DNA of 38,475 bases from Verrucomicrobiota bacterium (GCA_019236675.1 JAFAIO010000448.1:1-38475); one strand, 5' to 3'; positions 8,367 to 16,409 are shown, numbered from the stretch's first letter. Notes: generated from the letters alone by a model not told the origin. Numbers and translations are program-made.

Positions 8367-9293
8367 TCTTCCAACCCGTGCTGCCAAATCTTGGATGGGC
8401 CCTAGCGGCACGATCCGAGTGGGGTTGATATCGTCGTGGGTATAATAGTAGTGCCGCTTAATGTGGTCGAAATTGACGGTCTCGGCGACTCCCGGCTGTT
8501 GATAGAGGTCGCGTAAATAGCCGAAAAGGTTCTGATAATCGACGATTCTACGCAAATTGCATTTAAAGTGTCCATGATACACCGCGTCGAACCGGACCAG
8601 CGTTACGAAGAGACGCCAATCGGTTTCCAACGGGGTGTCACCGAAAAGAAAACGTCTTTTGGCCAGGCGTTCTTCCAGCGTGTCGAGCGTCTGAAAGAGC
8701 GGTATTACCGCTGCTTCGTAAGCCTTCTGCGACGTCGCGAAGCCTGCTTTGTAGACACCGTTGTTTACCGTGTCATAGATCAACGCATTCAGCTGGTCGA
8801 TCTCCGCTCGGTGCTCTTGCGGGTAAAGATCGAGATGCGCGGCACCCAGATGGTCGAAAGCCGAATTAAAGATCCGCATCAGGTCATCATCGGAATTACT
8901 CACGATCCGCTTCTTCTCTTTGTCCCAGAGCACCGGCACCGTCACCCGTCCGCGATAATGAGGGTCGGTAGCAAAGTATGCCTCGCTCAAGAATTTGAAT
9001 CCGTTGATTGGATCCAGAGTGTGGCCTGCCCCTTCCCGGAATGCCCAGCCAAGATCATCGCGGATCGGGTCGACAACCGTTATGCCGATGAATTTCTCAA
9101 GTTGCTTCAGTCGCCTGACAATGATTGTGCGATGGGCCCAGGGACACGCCCAGGAAACGTAAAGGTGATAACGTCCTGCAACCGCGGGGTAACCGGAACT
9201 TCCATCCGAAGTAACCCAATCTCGAAATGCGTCATCCTGCCGCTCAAACTCGCCCGAATCACTCTGTTCATCCGGAAACTGCGGAGAAGCCAT
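8343..9293 (-). CDS. Glutathionyl-hydroquinone reductase (Xi-class GST)
   Basis: A cytoplasmic 316-aa enzyme that reduces glutathionyl-hydroquinones with glutathione, as in the YqjG/PcpF/ECM4 family. The N-terminal thioredoxin-like domain carries the diagnostic SWACPWAHRT with catalytic Cys50; downstream are VTVPVLWDK, IVSNSDDDLMRIF and the C-terminal all-helical GST domain. ATG 9293 is chosen because family members begin shortly before the GRYHLYVSWACPW strand; 30 codons more would be possible upstream. The final residues EELGARI and the TAG stop are encoded inside a heptamer repeat (8343-8366), so the native C-terminus has probably been replaced. Confidence 0.9.
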   Translation of the reverse strand: MASPQFPDEQSDSGEFERQDDAFRDWVTSDGSSGYPAVAGRYHLYVSWACPWAHRTIIVRRLKQLEKFIGITVVDPIRDDLGWAFREGAGHTLDPINGFKFLSEAYFATDPHYRGRVTVPVLWDKEKKRIVSNSDDDLMRIFNSAFDHLGAAHLDLYPQEHRAEIDQLNALIYDTVNNGVYKAGFATSQKAYEAAVIPLFQTLDTLEERLAKRRFLFGDTPLETDWRLFVTLVRFDAVYHGHFKCNLRRIVDYQNLFGYLRDLYQQPGVAETVNFDHIKRHYYYTHDDINPTRIVPLGPIQDLAARVGREELGARI

Positions 9294-9321
9294 GTGGGAT
9301 TCTCGTGCAGACCGGGGGACG

Positions 9322-9657
9322 GGTAAAGGGAGAGCGAGTGAAAGGTGATTGGTCGCCGGGCCCACTTCGGAGGGGAGCCGCATTCCGCGTTCAGCTGCCC
9401 ATAACGACCTGCTGAACGCGTGGCGTCTTTCATTCTCATCGCGTCGTTAGCTGCGGCTCCCTCAGGCGTGTGGCAGGCCCCTAGACGTGCAACTTTCGAT
9501 ATCATGGCACGCTCTTCAGGGCGTCGCGGTTGTGGTACACCAGCAGCGTTGCTCCAAGTCTCAGGTCGAGCACACGCTCACGACCAGCACGCGGAATGCA
9601 ACGCCCCTCCGCCGCGGCGTTTCACCTTTCACTTTTCACTTCTCACCTTTCACCTCT
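9322..9657. repeat. Heptamer-armed inverted repeat enclosing a short family A-like palindrome
   Basis: The left arm (9322-9350) contains GGTAAAGGG and GTGAAAGGTG. The right arm (9620-9657) is a run of heptamers TTCACCT, TTCACTT, TTCACTT, CTCACCT, TTCACCT. Between them, GGAGGGGAGCCGC (9369) and GCGGCTCCCTC (9453) form the ends of a compact family A-like element with CGCGTTCAG / CTGAACGCG inside. It fills the gap of about 490 bp between the reductase start and the next gene; no other gene is seen there. Confidence 0.7.
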
Positions 9658-9784
9658 CAAGCCCCTTCGCGCTGCTCGTCCCGTTGTTCGAGCGTCACTT
9701 GATCGCTTCGCGGACGCACACCGCAAGGTCTGGAACAGAAGTGGTAAACCAGGTATCTTCTGCTCACTTTGCCTGGACCTTCGA

Positions 9785-10459
9785 ATGCCCCCCCGACTCG
9801 AATCCCTGATCGGTGATCGTAGCCAGCTCGACGGACTGATCATTAACATCGAACTGACGCTGACGAGTATCATCCAGGGCGTCGCCCTCTCCTTTCTTTG
9901 TGAAAATGCCACGGCTTCGCTGAGTCATGGCCGCATCCAGGATCTGCCCTACATCGCGAACGGCCTGCTGCTAATCCTCCTGTTTTGGTCCAGGTCGATC
10001 GGCCACACTCTGACATTGATTCGTTGGCCTCTCGATTTTACGCACAACTTCTTCTATTTCGGCTCTGCGTTTTTAGAAGCGGTGACATTCGGTCAAATCG
10101 GTAATCCGGTGGGCTGGTACGGAACACTGACCTGCTTCTCAATTGTCGTATGGCTGCTGTTCGTCCTAGACCAACGGCTGATTTCCAGACGTACGAAAGG
10201 CGTGAACGATCCGAGGCTCGAGCAACTGATGGTCCTGGTGCGCAAGGATCAGAATCTCAACATTTTCTACCTGATACCGGCATTGATCGCGTTTCACGCC
10301 GGTGCGGCCTGGTTCAGCTTTGAGGCCAGCACGAATTGGCCGGATTGGGTCTTAGTGACGGCAATCCTCCAATTCTTCTGTTTCTTGGCTTATATGGTCT
10401 ACCTTTTGCGAATGATGTCTCGGCTGTTCGTCCTTATGCACCCCGAAGCGACGGAATGA
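9785..10459 (+). CDS. Integral membrane protein of unknown function
   Basis: 224 aa from ATG 9785; an open frame continues upstream but there encodes repeat sequence (heptamers), so it is left out. Four or five hydrophobic helices are visible: IQGVALSFLC, YIANGLLLILLFW, WYGTLTCFSIVVWLLFVL, NIFYLIPALIAFHAGAAWF and VLVTAILQFFCFLAYMVYLL. The N-terminus carries PPRLESLIGDRSQLDGLI, likely cytoplasmic. I do not recognise a family. It is flanked by repeats on both sides and convergent with the 210-aa gene downstream. Confidence 0.65.
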   Translation: MPPRLESLIGDRSQLDGLIINIELTLTSIIQGVALSFLCENATASLSHGRIQDLPYIANGLLLILLFWSRSIGHTLTLIRWPLDFTHNFFYFGSAFLEAVTFGQIGNPVGWYGTLTCFSIVVWLLFVLDQRLISRRTKGVNDPRLEQLMVLVRKDQNLNIFYLIPALIAFHAGAAWFSFEASTNWPDWVLVTAILQFFCFLAYMVYLLRMMSRLFVLMHPEATE

Positions 10460-10525
10460 TAGTAGCCAGCGCAAAGCTGCCGGATGTGTCCCAAAAATGC
10501 AGACCATCGCATCGGCCGTCGCACC

Positions 10526-10747
10526 ATCCCGAAGGGATAGAAGCAATCAGCCCTGGGGTTTCAACCTGGGCTTCAACCCCAGGATAAATCCAACCCATGA
10601 ACCCGCCCTGAAAAAAGGGCGGCAGATGATTTCCTTCTAAATTTGTTTGTGCAAAATCTCGATCTACAGCCCCGTCAGGGCGGGGCACTTCTCCTATAGA
10701 TACCCGGGGTTGAAACCCCGGGCTTAGCCCTTTTATCCCTTCGGGAT
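10526..10747. repeat. Family F element, copy 1
   Basis: Bounded by ATCCCGAAGGGATA at 10526 and ATCCCTTCGGGAT at 10735-10747. Inside are GGGGTTTCAACC and GGGTTGAAACCCC stems and two G/C-rich hairpins (CGCCCTGAAAAAAGGGCGG and CCCCGTCAGGGCGGGG). The same plan recurs at 14449-14621. It fills the gap between two convergent genes, and its right end encodes the last residues of the 210-aa protein. Confidence 0.85.
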
Positions 10748-11365
10748 AGCACCCACTGTGAAACAGTCGGGATATTTCGCCCTAACGTTATCAATGTATC
10801 TCACTCTGCTGGGAAGACTGCCGAAACGGGCTCTATCACAAGGCGCGAACTCACGTTCCATGGCATCGAGCCGGTTAACCCAATAACGCAGGGCTGCCGA
10901 CCACTGAGCATCACCGGGGCTAGGGTCGCTCTGGAGCTCATCGATTCTCCTCATGGCGAGTCCTTTCAGGAGAATGGTTTCCGGTGTAACCCACCGCAGA
11001 CAAACCGCGTATTCCCCGCTTAAATACGCCGCAAATTCTTCCCCGATGTGCGCCTCGGGGATTTGCTCCCCGTAGGATTCCGCGGTCCGCCGGTACCGCG
11101 CGGAAAACTCTTTCTTCAGCTGATCTCCAATGCTACCCACGGAGTCCGGGAAAACGAAAAAATCGGCAGGATACATCTCGATTCCATGCACGACGTAAGG
11201 CGGCAACGGGAGAAGACCGGCGCGGATTTGAGATCGGTAATCCGCGGGCTTCTTCGGACGACTCAAGCAGAGCTCTTCCAGTCGATGGAAATTGCTTCCG
11301 ATATAAGTCTTATCGGCCGGACTCAACTGCGGCAAAGGGCGATGCGTCTCGATGAAATCAGTCAT
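10733..11365 (-). CDS. Conserved-looking hypothetical protein (210 aa, possibly DUF6058-like)
   Basis: A soluble 210-aa protein. The N-terminus contains YIGSNFHRLEELCLSR, IRAGLLPLPPYVV and MYPADFF, resembling a small winged or merR-like helical start seen in DUF6058-type proteins; this match is from memory and weak. The middle and C-terminal parts are helical with WVTPETILLK and RYWVNRLDAMEREFAPCDRARFG. No catalytic motif is recognised. The last codons (AIPKG and TAA) lie inside the family F repeat, so the C-terminus is repeat-derived. Confidence 0.65.
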   Translation of the reverse strand: MTDFIETHRPLPQLSPADKTYIGSNFHRLEELCLSRPKKPADYRSQIRAGLLPLPPYVVHGIEMYPADFFVFPDSVGSIGDQLKKEFSARYRRTAESYGEQIPEAHIGEEFAAYLSGEYAVCLRWVTPETILLKGLAMRRIDELQSDPSPGDAQWSAALRYWVNRLDAMEREFAPCDRARFGSLPSRVRYIDNVRAKYPDCFTVGAIPKG

Positions 11366-11439
11366 AAGAGTGATGCGCTTGACCTACTGGACTTATAGGC
11401 TCACCGAGGTGCGACCCACAACGTCGAACGCTTCGGTCG

Positions 11440-12732
11440 CTACCGCATCCTGGCCGGCTGACCGGTTGCTTCTAGAACAGAAAGCCAGAGATCCCCATCG
11501 GGCTCAACCCGGCGCCGGCCATGTGTGACCAGTTCAAACGGAATATGAACAAAGGAGCCGTGCCATCTGCCCACCAACATATTGGTTCGGCCACTGATCC
11601 CGGCGTGTACCGCCGCTTGAGCCAACCTGGTGCAATAGACGTTGTCTTGGGGAGAGGCTGGCACGCTTCTGATCAGATAACTCGGGTCGACGTACTTCAG
11701 ATTCATCTCCATGCGGCGATCTGCAAAAAACTGATTGATCTTTTCCTTAAGGAACAATCCGATGTCGCCCAGACGCACATTTCCGGACGCGTCCGTTTCA
11801 TTACCGACTTGCATCAAGTCTTGACCGGCACCTTCCGCTACCACAATAACTGCGTGCTTGCGCTGGGCAATTCGATGCCGAAGCATCTCTAAAAGGCCGC
11901 GACCGCCTTCTAACTGGAAAGGCACCTCTGGAATCAGACAAAAATTAACGTGCTGAGCCGCCAACGTGGCGAAACAAGCAATGAATCCGGAATGACGCCC
12001 CATGAGCTTGACCACCCCAATTCCGTTCACGGCGCCAACCGCCTCGACGTAGGCCGCAGTAACGGCTTTCACCGCTTCGGCAAAGGCAGTCTCGAACCCG
12101 AAACTCTTGTCGATATACATGATGTCGTTATCGATGGTTTTCGGGATCCCGATGACGCTCTTTGGCAGACCACGCCGACGAAGTTCGGCATTGATGGCGG
12201 CAGCCCCCCGTAACGTGCCGTCGCCGCCGATAACAAACAGGATATCAACGTTCAACTCTTCCAAATGATCAACCATCTCGCCCACATCGTGTGGACCTCG
12301 AGAGCTGCCCAAAACGGTACCGCCAAACGTGTGGATGGTAGAAACTGATTCAGGCCGGAGCGTCAACGGCACATGTCCGAACCGTGGCACTAACCCTTCG
12401 TATCCGTACCGAATGCCGTATATCCGGGTCGTGCCATAATGGTTGTAGAGCTCATTGACAATGCCTCGGATGATATCGTTAAGCCCGGGGCAAAGACCGC
12501 CGCATGTTACGATGGCGGCCGTCGCTTTCGGCGGATCGAAGAATATCTTTTCGCGCGGTCCGGCTATCTCAAAGCTCAAAGGAATTTCATCGCGCCCGAA
12601 CGCTTCCTGCGAAGTGGGGAGCATGTCATCATAGAGGACTCGATGGCTTTCGCTTTTGAATCGCTCAGAATGCCCATGACGCAATGGAGATAGATATTGC
12701 GCCTCCCCCAACGACTCAATCGACCATAGCAT
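11440..12732 (-). CDS. pfkA: ATP-dependent 6-phosphofructokinase, plant/long-type
   Basis: Glycolytic enzyme, fructose 6-phosphate to fructose 1,6-bisphosphate; 430 aa from ATG 12732 (a TTG 15 nt upstream is the alternative). Key motifs: TCGGLCPGLND nucleotide loop, GGDGT at 169-173, PKTIDND at 197-203 with the catalytic Asp, MGRHSGF, and IPEVPF. Gly in GGDGT favours ATP as donor; the Lys in PKTIDND is shared with PPi-dependent enzymes and with plant ATP-PFKs that have the same GGDGT/PKTIDND combination. Length of about 430 fits the long group. It is monocistronic, with repeats upstream. PPi use cannot be fully excluded. Confidence 0.9.
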   Translation of the reverse strand: MLWSIESLGEAQYLSPLRHGHSERFKSESHRVLYDDMLPTSQEAFGRDEIPLSFEIAGPREKIFFDPPKATAAIVTCGGLCPGLNDIIRGIVNELYNHYGTTRIYGIRYGYEGLVPRFGHVPLTLRPESVSTIHTFGGTVLGSSRGPHDVGEMVDHLEELNVDILFVIGGDGTLRGAAAINAELRRRGLPKSVIGIPKTIDNDIMYIDKSFGFETAFAEAVKAVTAAYVEAVGAVNGIGVVKLMGRHSGFIACFATLAAQHVNFCLIPEVPFQLEGGRGLLEMLRHRIAQRKHAVIVVAEGAGQDLMQVGNETDASGNVRLGDIGLFLKEKINQFFADRRMEMNLKYVDPSYLIRSVPASPQDNVYCTRLAQAAVHAGISGRTNMLVGRWHGSFVHIPFELVTHGRRRVEPDGDLWLSVLEATGQPARMR

Positions 12733-12802
12733 GAGGATGCCTACCAAAAACAGCTCGGTCTCCGACGCAAGCGGAAACTCGCCTTAGGCTCGTTTCCGGA
12801 TA

Positions 12803-13085
12803 GCAGGGGTGCCGCTTTGGCACATCTTAAGTTGAACATACGCCTTTGACGAGTTTGCGTTTGCCAGTAGCGAGCGTGTGTTAGCAGGCGGCTCCCGCGA
12901 ACGGCCCCTGTTGCCATGACTTGTAATGTTTTCGTTTGATCCCAACCATCCAACCCCACTCGACGCAATTCACGCGTAGAGACGTTTTCGGGAGCCGCCT
13001 GCTGATACGACGTGGCGCAGCACCCTAGCCTTTCGCGCGATCATACTAGGGGTCTGCAGCGGTCAAAAGCGGCTCCCCTCCAGGC
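12803..13085. repeat. Family A palindromic element, copy 2
   Basis: Outer arms GCAGGGGTGCCGCTTTGG (12803) and AAAGCGGCTCCCCTCCAGGC (13066-13085); inner arms GCAGGCGGCTCCCGCGAACG (12884-12903) and CGTTTTCGGGAGCCGCCTGC (12983-13002). A CTCGCCTTAGGCTCG motif, which borders heptamer elements elsewhere, sits just before it at 12777. It fills the roughly 385-bp space between pfkA and the peptidoglycan-binding gene; no gene is seen there. Confidence 0.85.
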
Positions 13086-13117
13086 TATCCCGGAACGAGT
13101 CTGAGGCGAGTTCCGCT

Positions 13118-14038
13118 CTACCAATAATTCCGGGCGTACGGTCCGTATGGCCCGTAGGGGCCGTAAGGTCCATAGGGACCGTACGGACCGGGGCCGTAGG
13201 GGCCGTAAGGTCCGTAGGGTCTATAGGGCCCGTAGGGCGAGTACACGCGATAAGCTCTTCGTACCACGTGTAAGGCTAGCAAGGTGCGGGGATCAAGGTG
13301 CCCGGTCGGAGGTAACCCTCGCGATGCTTGAAATCTGCCGATCGCTTCCATCGTCCCTTCACCTAGCTCTCCATTCACAGGTCCGTGATAATAACCGCGA
13401 CGAGCCAGCTCGATCTGAACTCTGGCGACTACGCGCGGGTGGCCTCGGCCAGGAGCTTGTCCATAGTGCGGTCCTCCATAAGGACTCCCGTAGCCACCTT
13501 CCCCGGAAGGTCCTCGGTTGTAACCCTGGTGCGGCGGTTCGTTTTCAGGTGTTTCTTCGTTCGGTCCCTGCTCTTGTTCTTGCGGCGGGGTCCGATAAGT
13601 CGGGGTCTGAGGCTGTTCTCTCGGTCGAACCTGTTCCGAAGGTGTTGGCCGCGGAGTTGCTAGATGAGGGCGAGGAGTCGGAGACGCGACCGTGCGCGGA
13701 GGCAGGGCTTGCGGCGCGGAAGCCTGTGGTTTCGGCGAACTGGTAGGAGTGCTAGCGCCGGTTTCGTGGCGCGGCGCATTTTGTGGAGGCGGAAAATCGC
13801 CGAGCTTTAGCCCTAAAGAATGCATGGTCTCATCGTTCAACGAGCCGGTAACCTTCAAGCCGTAGCGTATTTGATAACGGCGAATCGCTGCATCCGTTTC
13901 GGAGCCCGGTTGACCAGTGGCTTCCCCATAGAAGAACCCTTGGTCTTTTAATTTTTGCTGGACCGATTTGGTCAGCTCGTCGCCCCAGGCGCTAACCGAG
14001 AAGACGGCAAGCCCGAGAATGAGAAAGAAAGTCTTCAT
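13118..14038 (-). CDS. Secreted protein with two peptidoglycan-binding domains and a GPY-repeat tail
   Basis: 306 aa. Signal peptide at 1-19 (MKTFFLILGLAVFSVSAWG). The first PG_binding_1 domain is at about 22-75 (KLKDQGFFYGEATG, AIRRYQIRYGLKVTG, DETMHSLGL). A Pro/Thr/Gln-rich low-complexity linker spans about 80-190. The second domain is at about 198-252 (ELARRGYYHGPVNG, AIGRFQASRGLPPTG, RTLLALH). The C-terminus is about 40 residues of GPYGPY repeats ending in ARNYW. It likely binds cell wall in the periplasm; no enzymatic domain is seen. The tail's nucleotide sequence is itself a near-perfect 9/12-nt tandem repeat and may vary in length between strains. Confidence 0.85.
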   Translation of the reverse strand: MKTFFLILGLAVFSVSAWGDELTKSVQQKLKDQGFFYGEATGQPGSETDAAIRRYQIRYGLKVTGSLNDETMHSLGLKLGDFPPPQNAPRHETGASTPTSSPKPQASAPQALPPRTVASPTPRPHLATPRPTPSEQVRPREQPQTPTYRTPPQEQEQGPNEETPENEPPHQGYNRGPSGEGGYGSPYGGPHYGQAPGRGHPRVVARVQIELARRGYYHGPVNGELGEGTMEAIGRFQASRGLPPTGHLDPRTLLALHVVRRAYRVYSPYGPYRPYGPYGPYGPGPYGPYGPYGPYGPYGPYARNYW

Positions 14039-14256
14039 GGCGAGACAGTAGTAGTTTCTAATGCTGTAGCCGTACTGACGGACATTACTGAATTTGGTTT
14101 CATTAAGCGAGTCCGAGTTTTGCTCCTCCCTGGCTCACGGGTACTTCGTAATCGTCCTCATCGCCGTCCTCGTCCTCGATCCGCTCGCGCGGAGTGGCAG
14201 GCCATGGAAGACGATCCTTGCGCCCGGATTGCACTCGCGATTGTGCGCAGGCGTCC

Positions 14257-14379
14257 TTACTTACCTGACAAATGCAGTAGAATAAGAGCGGATCTGATGA
14301 CAAGCAGCAATCCGATCCAGGCCAAGAGCTGGACTCCGACTCGACGAAGAACGTGCAACCAATCGTTTGGTGGAGGCAT
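14257..14379 (-). CDS. Candidate 40-aa single-TM small protein
   Basis: ATG 14379 opens a 40-codon frame ending in TAA. The product starts MPPPNDWLHVLRRVG and continues with a hydrophobic helix (VQLLAWIGLLLVIRSALILL) and a short HLSGK tail. The polar, Pro-rich start followed by one membrane helix is typical of real small membrane proteins, but there is no Shine-Dalgarno and no homologue that I recognise. It lies 257 bp downstream of prcA on the same strand, with a repeat between, and ahead of the peptidoglycan-binding gene. Confidence 0.35.
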   Translation of the reverse strand: MPPPNDWLHVLRRVGVQLLAWIGLLLVIRSALILLHLSGK

Positions 14380-14448
14380 GGAGCGGACGGGGCCAAGAGC
14401 AGGCAGTTTGTAGATAGATCAGGTCACATCTTTGTCTCTTAAGTGCTT

Positions 14449-14621
14449 ATCCTGAAGGGATGAAAGGACTGAGCCCAGGGGTTTACCCGGGGTACCAATA
14501 CGAAAACGGACCGCGAATAGAATCTTGACGGGCACGCTCTGCCGCCCTTTCAGGGCAGGGTTCTAAATACAACGTCACCCGGGGTTGAAACCCGGGCTTA
14601 GTCCTTTCATCCCTTCGGGAT
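14449..14621. repeat. Family F element, copy 2
   Basis: Ends in ATCCTGAAGGGAT (14449) and ATCCCTTCGGGAT (14609-14621). It encloses CCCAGGGGTTTACCCGGG and CCCGGGGTTGAAACCCGGG stems and GCCGCCCTTTCAGGGCAGGG, as in copy 1. It sits 15 bp downstream of the prcA stop, where it might act as a transcript-end structure, although no T-run follows. Confidence 0.85.
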
Positions 14622-14636
14622 GCGTTCCTGCCCAGT

Positions 14637-15416
14637 CTATTCTTTATACTCAGCCAGAACGCCTGCGAGCTTGTCTTCACCTAACTCGGTAAAAGCAATG
14701 CGCGTTTTCGGCTTCCGCTCGAGAAGCGCGGCCTCAACCGAGTACTCTTTTAATTGAGTCTTAAGGAAATTCTTTAGCTCGTCTCGCGGAGGAATATCGG
14801 CGTGGTCCTCATCCAAGGTATAAATCCCTACTCCCCAGGCTCTGACGGCCAAGGCTAACCCGCTACTTAAGGGTCCAACCTGCTCATTCCGAAGGAACAA
14901 AGCGATCTGCTCGGCGGAACGCCGCGTCCCGGAGATCACGGCAAAATGGTCTCTCCCCTTCCCCGAGCCCATGGAGTTGGCGGTCATAGAGCCATCGTAA
15001 TCGAGCGTAACAAAGAGATCGTCGGCTGGGATGGCACCGACTTCGGCAAAAAGTAGCCGAGCCAGGTAAGGAGCGCCGTAAATCTGTTCAAATGCCTGTT
15101 TTAATGCCGGGCTGAAGCTATAGGTCGCCATGCGACGCAAGGACACATCGCTCACTGACCGGGCAAACCCTTCAGTGCTGGCCAGTTCTATGGCCATCAT
15201 GCGAAGACGTTCGATATCTCCAGGGTGGCCGATTCCTCCGAGAGCGATCTGGTCGTAGATCTCGAAGACTTTCTTACGATCTTTGCCGAAGGTCAGGAGT
15301 AAGACTCCTTCCTGGCAACTCAACGCAATGGTGGGGCTGCCCGGGGCGAGCTCGCTTTCGATGTATTCGCGCCGATTCGCGATCGCCTCAACCCAACGAT
15401 ACGGTTCATCAATCAT
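14637..15416 (-). CDS. prcA: Proteasome subunit alpha
   Basis: The non-catalytic outer-ring subunit of a bacterial 20S proteasome, 259 aa. The proteasome fold is recognisable from SPTIALSCQEGVLLLTF, KVFEIYDQIALGGIGHPGDIERLR, the long helix around ASTEGFARS, and ALKQAFEQIYGAPYLARLLFAEVG. It lacks the N-terminal Thr of beta subunits. The sequence (EPYRWVEAIANRREYIES) matches the style of alpha subunits in UBact loci more than actinobacterial ones; this is from memory. Its ATG overlaps the prcB stop (ATGA), indicating translational coupling and stoichiometric production. The typical regulatory ATPase and ligase genes do not follow. Confidence 0.9.
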   Translation of the reverse strand: MIDEPYRWVEAIANRREYIESELAPGSPTIALSCQEGVLLLTFGKDRKKVFEIYDQIALGGIGHPGDIERLRMMAIELASTEGFARSVSDVSLRRMATYSFSPALKQAFEQIYGAPYLARLLFAEVGAIPADDLFVTLDYDGSMTANSMGSGKGRDHFAVISGTRRSAEQIALFLRNEQVGPLSSGLALAVRAWGVGIYTLDEDHADIPPRDELKNFLKTQLKEYSVEAALLERKPKTRIAFTELGEDKLAGVLAEYKE

Positions 15417-16231
15417 GATGGTGAAAGCGCCGCTTGAAACAATGAAGATAGTACGTCGTGTGGAACGGTGGTGGTACCGTCCTGGTTCACGATCTTAACG
15501 ACCGGGAAAATCTTTCCCTGACGATCGATGCCACCGGTGGCAGTATCAGCCTCTGCTGCGGTATCCAGCGCTCGTAACGCGATGGTAATCGCACCCTTCT
15601 GATCTAAATCTCGCAACGGCGTTTTTCCCCAGGCGTTCTCGTAATACAATATGCTCCTGACAGATGGCCCGCCGGAACCGCTCGCGGCAAAATCGGTAGC
15701 TTCGAACTGGGCACCCATCGCATCATAGAAAAAGACTTTGGCTGGATCGTCCGCGCCATGATCATAGGTAGCGAACAAGGGCACCACAACGCCGACACCT
15801 TGCAACACCATCCCCAGGTTGTCGCGCAGCAGCTTGGAAAGCGCGCGGACCTTGCCTTCCACGCTCATCTCCTGTAGCTGACTCCGACGATAAAATTGGA
15901 ATGAATGTTCGAGCACCCGAGCCATTTCCCAAGCGGTAGCGGGTGACCCGGCAATTGCCATTACGGAGTGCCGGTCGATCTCCAGCACTTTGTCCGCTCG
16001 ATCGTACATCACCACGTTGCCTGCGGTAGCTCGACGGTCCCCTGCAATGAGGACTCCGTTAGAAAATTTGAAGGCAAGAACCGTGGTCGCTTGCGTTTCT
16101 ACAACCGGCGGGTGTCCGCCTAAGGCCGACGGGTGTCCGTGGAGATGCTTTTGTTCTCGCAAGGCACCAGAGCGGCGCAGCAAAGTCACGAAATCGCCCG
16201 CGTTCGCGGAATTCGATTCAAGCAACTCCAT
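15413..16231 (-). CDS. prcB: Proteasome subunit beta (catalytic)
   Basis: The catalytic inner-ring subunit, 272 aa. A 48-residue propeptide precedes TTVLAFKF; removal of the propeptide would expose Thr49 as the nucleophile. Asp65 (in AGDRRAT) and Lys81 (in DRADKVLEI) sit at the positions of the conserved Asp17 and Lys33 of mature beta subunits, so it should be active. SGSGG and the later Asp residues of the beta fold are also present. It starts one base after the UBact stop codon and overlaps prcA by four bases. Together with UBact this forms a tagging-plus-protease operon. Confidence 0.95.
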   Translation of the reverse strand: MELLESNSANAGDFVTLLRRSGALREQKHLHGHPSALGGHPPVVETQATTVLAFKFSNGVLIAGDRRATAGNVVMYDRADKVLEIDRHSVMAIAGSPATAWEMARVLEHSFQFYRRSQLQEMSVEGKVRALSKLLRDNLGMVLQGVGVVVPLFATYDHGADDPAKVFFYDAMGAQFEATDFAASGSGGPSVRSILYYENAWGKTPLRDLDQKGAITIALRALDTAAEADTATGGIDRQGKIFPVVKIVNQDGTTTVPHDVLSSLFQAALSPS

Positions 16232-16232
16232 T

Positions 16233-16409
16233 TTACTGGCCAGTCCGCTGCCGGTAGCGCTTCGACTGGTTCGGATCGACCTTTCGCATCCGCTTCAACA
16301 AATCTTTCGTGTCCGGCTTAGAGACGTCGGGACTCCGCGGCCCGTCTCCATCTCCTTGCTTAGGTTCCCAAGGTGCCGGTGCTGGTGGTTTCTGCGTCCT
16401 CTCGGGCAT
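16233..16409 (-). CDS. ubact: UBact, prokaryotic ubiquitin-like protein modifier
   Basis: A 58-aa small protein. It begins MPERTQKPPAPAPWEP, has an acidic/Gly/Pro middle (QGDGDGPRSPDV), then DLLKRMRKVDP, and ends RYRQRTGQ. The MPER start, the LLKRMRKVDP block, the RYRQR segment and the Gly-Gln end match UBact, the Pup-like tag of Verrucomicrobia, Nitrospirae and other phyla. A terminal Gln would require deamidation to Glu by a Dop-like enzyme before ligation to lysines by a PafA-like ligase. It is low-complexity and intrinsically disordered, as expected. The UBact TAA and the prcB ATG are separated by one A, so the genes are coupled. It is short enough to be missed by standard length cut-offs. 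Confidence 0.9.
   Translation of the reverse strand: MPERTQKPPAPAPWEPKQGDGDGPRSPDVSKPDTKDLLKRMRKVDPNQSKRYRQRTGQ

Noticed and set aside
9530-9784. N-terminal extension of the membrane protein at 9785
   Set aside because: The extra 85 codons encode the heptamer repeat and low-complexity residues; the ATG at 9785 gives a natural start.
13147-13746. 199-aa plus-strand frame rich in Arg
   Set aside because: Antisense shadow of the peptidoglycan-binding gene's GPY repeat and Pro-rich linker.
14103-14396. 97-aa minus-strand frame with acidic DEDGDEDD stretch
   Set aside because: Composition is low-complexity and out of frame with the better 40-aa membrane peptide; no domain or ribosome binding site.
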